Virus record (IMG/VR): IMGVR_UViG_3300030450_002859
Span: 1 to 27,139 of that record
Length of the DNA stretch: 27,139 nucleotides
Strand: one strand, 5' to 3'
Origin: a virus
Made by a program: the position numbers and the translations under genes. The notes beneath the pieces were generated by a model, which ran no database searches, was not told where the DNA came from, and saw only the letters and a program-made list of their open reading frames with translations. Of the stretch, positions 22,901 to 27,139 are shown in pieces (position 1 is the stretch's first letter; every line of letters begins with the position of its first letter).

Positions 22901-25900
22901 GGGAAGAGGTCAAGCACAAGCAAGAGCTAGCTATAAAAAAGCAGGAGATGCTCCGCCTAAATCTCCATTTGGAAAAGATATTGAACCTACTACACCACCT
23001 ACTAAAGGTCCAAGAAGAGATGCTATTGAAACTATAGAACAGGCAAAAGATAGACATTTAGAGATAGCTTATAAAACTAAAAACAAAAAAACAAAAGATG
23101 TTCAAGAAAAAATTGCGGTTGAAAAAGATATAATATTAAAAGCCTTGTCTGAGGGTGAAGGTGCAAAGTTTTTTGAAAGTGAAGCATTAGAAATATTATC
23201 TCGACACAAGCAGACACACATTGATGCATTGAAAGATAAAAACTTAGATGCAAAGAGTGTTGAGTTCCATAAAAATTGGGTTAAAAGTTATGGGGATGTA
23301 GCAAAGACTATATCAAAAGGATTCGCAGGAAAAGATAAGGTTAGACTTTTCAATAGTGAGACTCGACAAAGGATGACGATTGATAATGCTAAAAAGATAG
23401 CATATGCAGCTAGAGATTACCATATAAAGCAAACAGGTATGTGGAAAAAAGGAATGTCTAAATCTGAAAAGTCAAAGATTGAATCTAAACTTATTGAAGA
23501 AAGTGTAGTAGATGCAAAAAAATATAATCTAAAGAAAATATCTGAATTAAACTTAGAGCAAGTTAAAGAACTTGTTGATGGAATAAATGCACGAGAAGCG
23601 GTTAAGCCTGAGTCAAAGTTTGCGATTAGGGAGGCTAAGTTTTTTAAAGAAATGTCTGATAAGTATAAGGACTTATCACGTGATGATATAGCTTTAATGT
23701 TAAGAGACTTAGGGGTTAAAGACGGAGCTGTAAAAAATATTAGAAATATTGAAACATTTGATACTGTTGAAGCAATAATTCATTCAACAAAAGAGCAAAT
23801 GCCTAAATTGGATACATTCACAACTGGTGCTATGGAGCTTGTAAATAATCCTGAGGTAAGAATGCCACGATTTAGAACAACTTCATCAATTTGGCATGGA
23901 TTTGCTCCACTTCTTATTAGGCATAAAAAAACAGAAGCTATAGGTGGTATGCTTATTGATGCAGAGGTTGTTAATGCTAGACATAAAAAACTAGCTACAG
24001 AAACAATTGAGTCTGTAATGCCTAAAGTAAAAGAAGCTGGGTTTAAACATAATGAAGCATATATGTTTATGTTTATAGATAAAAAAATGTATACAGGAGA
24101 GAATGCAAAATTTCTATCTCCAAGAGAAAAGAAATTTATAGACATGATGAACGATAAGAAGCCTAATCCTATCAATACTGCGGTGGCTGAAATAAATAGC
24201 ATGTATAAGAGATATTGGGAAAAGGCTAAAGAGGTTGTTATAAGCTCTGATTGGGCATCCAAGATGAAGCAAGAAGATTATATCAACTACCTCAACCAGA
24301 AACATCTTGAAAACTATTATACAAGAAGGGTTAATCCTAAAGTGCTCGATGCATTGCAAGATAGAAAAGGTAATGTTTGGATGGGAATATTCAACAAGAA
24401 TCTTGATGCAGAAATAGCAAAGATGAAAAGAAAGACTGATAAAAAAGGTAAGTTTATTGAAACTCAAGATGCATTCAAATTGAGAAAAGCAGAAAAAAGG
24501 AAAGATGATAATCTTAGAAAAAAAATAGAAAAAGATATGGATAGATTTTTCTTTTCAGCAGGAACTCGTGTTGATTTTAGTTTTATGAAAAATAGAAAGT
24601 TTGACTTACCAAGAAAAATTGAAATTGAAGTTAAGGACAGAGATGGCAATGTAAAAGGAATGAAAGAGGTTAACTCTTACATAGAAAAATTTGATGCTAT
24701 TGTTGGGTATTATGGTGTTGGAATGTCAAAGCTTTTAACAATGTTAGAATATTTCCCTGAGTTTACAACTGTAGGTCAAAAATTTGGAGGAGGACAATTA
24801 AGCACAAATATGTTTAAGCTCATGGAAGGTAAAAATAGTGAGCTTGGGGTCAATGCAGAATGGGCTAATTTTATTAAGATGGGATTAGAGAATTACTTAG
24901 GCTTAGGTGGGCAAAGAGGAAATGTTCCGCTTAAAAGAAATCTAGGTATTATATCATCAACAAGTGCTGCTATTGGCTTATCATCTCCTACATCAGGTCT
25001 TAAAAACTTAGCAATTGGTATACCTCGTTCAATTGGTCATTTTGGATATGCAAATACATTGAAAGCTTTATATAGATTTGCTACAAACAATGAAGATTTG
25101 ATGAGAAGAGATTTGAACTGGGTAAAAGATTATGGTTCAAAACAATTAGTATTAGAAGCTCAAGAAACTGCATTTGAAAGACTTCCATTTATAGGACATA
25201 AGCTTACGATGGATAATCTTTTCACATTTAATGCAATGACAAAAACAGAGGGTATAAATCGTATTGTTTCATCATATGCTGGGAATATGGCTTTTGAGCA
25301 AATGAATGCAGCTTATCATGGACGAGGTAAAACAGGTATGTTAATGATGGGCGGTAAGAAAGAGATACTAAGAACATATAAAGATGTATGGAAATTGAGC
25401 GAAAAAGAAATCAAGTATATAACTGAAACTCCCTATGAAAATCTTAACACTAAAAATAAAAAGCTTATGGATTTTATAACTCTTAAGGTTCAAGCTTATT
25501 CACATATAGCTACTCAAGGTTCTACATCTGCCGCTCTTTTACCTAAATGGATGTCAAACGATTATGCCAGACCTTTAACTTTATTCCAAAGAATGGCATG
25601 GTCAACAACTAATGATATTGCAACTAATTACTTAAAGCCTTTAAGGAACTTTCAAAATCCTATGCCAATATTAAGAGCTACACTTGCTCATGGATTAACA
25701 GGAGCAGCATTGTATAAGTTTTATGAAAAAATTATGGGTTATGAAGTTCCTGAGCAATTACGAGACAATACTGATATAAGAAAATGGTTGCCTTACTTAT
25801 GGCGTTCTGAGTTTTTTGGATTGTTTGGCGAGTTCTTTAACCCTCACTCATCACATTTATATGATAAAAATAAAGGGTTTTTAGATTTATTTGGAAGTGA

Positions 25901-26630
25901 TGCAACTCAGTCCAGAGGATTATTAGAACCTGTTATTATAAGAAATGCAGCAGTGCTTTTAGAGAATGGTTCTGAAATATTAAAAGCTGTGGCACCTTTT
26001 GACTTTGGAGGTAAGCAAACCAAACTTGCAAGACAAGCAGTTAAAGACCTTACAACACAATCTATAGTAGTAACAGGACAATTATCAAGAATATATGACA
26101 ACTATCGCTCATCTGATTTAAAGTCTCATAGAAAATTAAAGCATGTATCAAGAGAATTTATGAAGCTAAAAGGCAAAACATTCCCAAGAGCTATGATTCA
26201 AAACTTCAGAGCACCTTATTATAGAGATTTGAAAGATAGTTTTTGGCATAAGAACGAACAAGAATGGGCAAGGACATATTGGAATGCATATAATTATATA
26301 GTAACAGAATATCAAAATGAAGGATACCACCCCCATGCTGCTCATAAGAAAGCAAAGACAACTATAAAACAATCTTTATCTTATATGAATCCTGTTAAGC
26401 AATTCTCAGAAGACTCTAAGGGTAGAGTTATATCAAAAAAAGCAGAATACTTAAATTTCTTAAAAAAGAATGCACCTGATAAGTATAAAGAAGCTCTTAG
26501 GTTAGAAAAAGAATTTGAATTTAGAATGAGGAAAATAGAGAGCATTGTTGGTAAGTATCAAAAAAGATATTCTGTTTTTCCTATGGGTCCAAAGGCTAAA
26601 TATACAGGTAAATACTTCGGTATATATTAA
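19962..26630 (+). CDS. Giant internal virion protein (2222 aa) with an embedded tyrosine-recombinase-like domain
   Basis: This is the largest gene in the window and probably the main ejection protein. Residues 1-110 are polar. Glycine-rich hydrophobic segments follow near 118-150 and 195-245 (LGAGIMGLAMPLDALTMFGG, GVVHGGTLGGVLGLTGGVLG), which may insert into membranes. Residues 370-760 are helical. Residues about 760-995 resemble a tyrosine recombinase (separate entry). Residues 1000-1300 are Lys-rich. The C-terminal third (about 1640-1930) has LGIISSTSAAIGLSSPTSGL and YARPLTLFQRMAWSTTNDIA, similar in style to domains at the ends of 'large polyvalent' phage proteins. The start has AAGGA 11 bases upstream, with a four-codon ORF between. 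It ends against a - strand gene. No lytic transglycosylase motif is visible. Confidence 0.75.
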   Translation: MANKTYKYTSDEFINYLRNDDPVFQNSFHQNLPDEELYRLGMRTYSNYADQVEPLTPIEKPDVDVSPGWFDSIPRYGIDENSPDFMKSAYANSLQGMLDLYEDGRLPFEYEEYDLNILEQLGAGIMGLAMPLDALTMFGGGGVVGAGIKKAATKTLGQKAFQKEISDKAFKKKALEALTSKGLDQTRAADIFNRMVGSGSQFAVYEGAKGGVGAALNGEDVKQGVFHGVVHGGTLGGVLGLTGGVLGNFYKELSAAKNIKAGTLFPKTPGLTGGAKAAETRTINAATNTNKYVNWSDDAIETWMKRTGPGSQFSAEVGVLTGAAQLDRYKQGEELTWGNLFNDAFFNIGFVGTMKAGTKAVESSMKAYRGWRDTLTPEEARAKETFERYEKASEEVSKSVNVEDATTPQGKAIADAIKKMPIEELKANDYQILRDKKIAIDEAINKTKVFEELIKDTEKMGTSELSRWKDKMGEVAEVLNGAELALDEVAKSGKPIFAKEEISQMRSDIQNYRKALNNQLLRKTDIKAEDAKAEQLEMTSLINFIKTEGVKQGGKGYKPTIVEEGVTREVPLKNLGELNLEQLQSIESSLVQAGTKRVQVVKEGQVPYENIKLDVESKGLLNKDIKSALPVAEKNIIIESKLGEVNKDILSYSADKLKTLRGTSKDATTQAKNLLEFSENNINYKVSDIRNLNEVQQKSLIADYINDYFGFNIINKKTGQALKESQILKYFKNDNAKTKHAMREVTRVINLLKEHFHQEGGIKDVIGFDLMKPQGKLLKGWQPSRIAQRELTITGGTEGLGKLTQWVKNNFKDYTSEFGGVYKKGNTSLMMEMATKGKMRPGEIPSATVKDIDVRAGTIEVKAPGKTGRTVAIGTALAKKLQTHAKKNKLKLNEQLFVKDVKQLNEVLKQVYAQAPKKLIPIIKDLYTGKLVPYDASLKMPTVKVGKLTLGGSPYTSRIQESSIFRRLFGDGGVDLGHAEGRGQAQARASYKKAGDAPPKSPFGKDIEPTTPPTKGPRRDAIETIEQAKDRHLEIAYKTKNKKTKDVQEKIAVEKDIILKALSEGEGAKFFESEALEILSRHKQTHIDALKDKNLDAKSVEFHKNWVKSYGDVAKTISKGFAGKDKVRLFNSETRQRMTIDNAKKIAYAARDYHIKQTGMWKKGMSKSEKSKIESKLIEESVVDAKKYNLKKISELNLEQVKELVDGINAREAVKPESKFAIREAKFFKEMSDKYKDLSRDDIALMLRDLGVKDGAVKNIRNIETFDTVEAIIHSTKEQMPKLDTFTTGAMELVNNPEVRMPRFRTTSSIWHGFAPLLIRHKKTEAIGGMLIDAEVVNARHKKLATETIESVMPKVKEAGFKHNEAYMFMFIDKKMYTGENAKFLSPREKKFIDMMNDKKPNPINTAVAEINSMYKRYWEKAKEVVISSDWASKMKQEDYINYLNQKHLENYYTRRVNPKVLDALQDRKGNVWMGIFNKNLDAEIAKMKRKTDKKGKFIETQDAFKLRKAEKRKDDNLRKKIEKDMDRFFFSAGTRVDFSFMKNRKFDLPRKIEIEVKDRDGNVKGMKEVNSYIEKFDAIVGYYGVGMSKLLTMLEYFPEFTTVGQKFGGGQLSTNMFKLMEGKNSELGVNAEWANFIKMGLENYLGLGGQRGNVPLKRNLGIISSTSAAIGLSSPTSGLKNLAIGIPRSIGHFGYANTLKALYRFATNNEDLMRRDLNWVKDYGSKQLVLEAQETAFERLPFIGHKLTMDNLFTFNAMTKTEGINRIVSSYAGNMAFEQMNAAYHGRGKTGMLMMGGKKEILRTYKDVWKLSEKEIKYITETPYENLNTKNKKLMDFITLKVQAYSHIATQGSTSAALLPKWMSNDYARPLTLFQRMAWSTTNDIATNYLKPLRNFQNPMPILRATLAHGLTGAALYKFYEKIMGYEVPEQLRDNTDIRKWLPYLWRSEFFGLFGEFFNPHSSHLYDKNKGFLDLFGSDATQSRGLLEPVIIRNAAVLLENGSEILKAVAPFDFGGKQTKLARQAVKDLTTQSIVVTGQLSRIYDNYRSSDLKSHRKLKHVSREFMKLKGKTFPRAMIQNFRAPYYRDLKDSFWHKNEQEWARTYWNAYNYIVTEYQNEGYHPHAAHKKAKTTIKQSLSYMNPVKQFSEDSKGRVISKKAEYLNFLKKNAPDKYKEALRLEKEFEFRMRKIESIVGKYQKRYSVFPMGPKAKYTGKYFGIY
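22239..22946 (+). other. Tyrosine-recombinase-like domain inside the giant protein (residues about 760-995)
   Basis: The ordered catalytic pattern of tyrosine recombinases can be read in frame. Box I is MRPGEI with R840, followed by DIDVRAGTIEVKAPGKTGRT, the beta hairpin that carries the catalytic lysine (K862 or K866). Box II has YTSR (955-958), a Y-x-x-R form of HxxR, then RRLFGDGGVDLGH with H978, and Y991 in ASYKKAG. Spacing from R958 to H978 (20) is near normal; H978 to Y991 (13) is about four longer than usual. The helical region before it (about 710-790) could be a core-binding domain. All six key positions have an allowed residue, so activity is possible but unproven. Residues around LGH are unusual (AEGRGQAQAR). 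Confidence 0.55.
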
Positions 26631-27091
26631 TCTTTAAACACCTTGTTAATTGGTATTAGAACCATCTGACTTGCATCATCATCTCCGCCCATTACAAGCC
26701 TAGCATCACCGCTTTCATGCAATTCTTTTATACGTGCCTTAAGCTGTTTAACAGGCATTACAAACCCACCTTTAATAGTGTTCTTAATTGACAATAATTG
26801 TATCCAAGTACGTGCATCCGTTGTTGATATGCCTGATAGTTTACCACGACACCTCACCTCGATTGCAATATTGCCTGTATTAGCCCATATATCACGTTCT
26901 GTCTTAACTTCTATCCGTCCATCACCTTCAAAGACTTGTTCTACGTATTTTTCACCTACTTTGCCGAAGTCTAAATCGACATCAAATTTATTATTTATGT
27001 AATCTTCGCTGAGTGGCATCCATCTACCCCTTTCTAAAATGTCGCATGGCCCAAGTATTTTAATTACTTGTTTTAAGAATGTCTTCTGCAT
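26627..27091 (-). CDS. PD-(D/E)XK-type nuclease
   Basis: This protein has 154 residues from the ATG at 27091. The motif GDGRIEVKTERD (E61-V-K63) together with E47 in the preceding helix (GKVGEKYVEQVF) and TGNIAIEVRCRGKLSGISTT (72-91) matches small phage nucleases with a PD-(D/E)XK core, in which 'EVK ... TGN..IE ... GK.SGI.TT.A' recurs. It likely cuts DNA, perhaps junctions or host DNA; the exact substrate is unknown. A second start at 27019 (residue 25) has GAAAGGGG upstream and avoids overlap with the upstream gene, and may be the real one. The stop overlaps the stop of the giant gene on the other strand. It belongs to a leftward, probably early or DNA-metabolism module. Confidence 0.7.
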   Translation of the reverse strand: MQKTFLKQVIKILGPCDILERGRWMPLSEDYINNKFDVDLDFGKVGEKYVEQVFEGDGRIEVKTERDIWANTGNIAIEVRCRGKLSGISTTDARTWIQLLSIKNTIKGGFVMPVKQLKARIKELHESGDARLVMGGDDDASQMVLIPINKVFKD

Positions 27092-27139
27092 ATCTAGCTA
27101 TTAATATTGAATCAGCAGTTATTAGTGTCACTCTTTTGA
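27060..27139 (-). CDS. C-terminal fragment of an unknown gene (cut by the window edge)
   Basis: On the - strand a frame is open from the right edge for 25 codons and stops at TAA (27062-27060). The visible end reads VTLITADSILIARYAEDILK then TSN. It overlaps the first 32 bases of the longer nuclease frame in another reading frame, or lies 40 bases before the internal nuclease start. The spacing fits a leftward operon. The length is too short to name a product, and chance openness in AT-rich DNA cannot be excluded. Confidence 0.4.
   Translation of the reverse strand, partial: KRVTLITADSILIARYAEDILKTSN

Noticed and set aside
22239-22946. An integrase gene as a separate coding region, fused by assembly error
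   Set aside because: The frame is continuous from 19962 to 26630 with uniform composition, and no ribosome site plus start was found at the domain's beginning.
19962-26630. Tail tape-measure protein
   Set aside because: The chain lacks the long uniform helical repeats of tape-measure proteins, contains a recombinase-like domain and polyvalent-protein-like ends, and no tail tube, sheath or baseplate genes are seen.
1-27139. CRISPR arrays, insertion sequences, tRNA or rRNA genes
   Set aside because: No spaced direct repeats other than in-frame fibre repeats, no transposase motifs and no structured RNA genes were recognised by eye.

Overview
The window is part of the genome of a tailed double-stranded DNA virus that infects bacteria. 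It is AT-rich and almost fully coding, most likely from an uncultured aquatic or marine phage. It holds the late (virion) region. Genes are packed head to tail on the + strand, most starts have a clear Shine-Dalgarno sequence (AGGAG or AAAGGAG type), and many stops and starts overlap. There is no rRNA, tRNA, CRISPR array, transposase or host housekeeping gene. No sheath, tape-measure or baseplate protein is recognised, while there is a nozzle-like protein and a set of very large probable internal proteins. This fits a short-tailed (podovirus-like) particle with an HK97-fold capsid, but the morphology is inferred. The strong Shine-Dalgarno use argues against a Bacteroidetes host; nothing else fixes the host.

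Layout. Positions 1-2278 hold the end of a scaffold-like gene, the major capsid protein and a small beta-rich probable decoration protein. A gap at 2279-2371 contains a two-stem RNA hairpin. Positions 2372-3109 hold three small accessory proteins: one built around an IPAMLTEGEYVIKK motif, one lysine/glycine-rich protein, and one zinc-ribbon protein. Positions 3109-5416 hold neck/adaptor-type proteins. Positions 5427-11383 are a fibre and receptor-binding region: a repeat-rich fibre, two mini-genes, a beta-rich protein, a 309-residue coiled coil, two more beta-rich/fibre proteins, a methyltransferase resembling guanidinoacetate/arginine methyltransferases (GAMT/RMT2 type), and a DNRLRE-like carbohydrate-binding candidate. 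Positions 11398-12883 hold a calcineurin-type metallophosphoesterase and three small proteins, one with a membrane anchor (holin candidate). Positions 12886-16187 hold a 970-residue tail-nozzle-like protein and a small fibre-like protein. Positions 16206-26630 hold four probable internal/ejection proteins of 232, 363, 638 and 2222 residues. The window ends with two genes on the - strand, one a PD-(D/E)XK-type nuclease and one only a C-terminal fragment, which mark the edge of an oppositely transcribed module.

How the genes work together. The + strand genes build and equip the particle: scaffold and capsid make the head, neck proteins and the nozzle make the tail, fibres bind the host, and the large proteins are probably ejected with the DNA. 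Two points stand out. First, the 2222-residue protein carries, at about residues 760-995, a region with the ordered signature of a tyrosine recombinase (R840, K862/K866, YxxR at 955-958, LGH at 976-978, Y991). Second, a GAMT/RMT2-like methyltransferase is translationally coupled on both sides to fibre genes. All functions were assigned by reading motifs from memory, without database searches.
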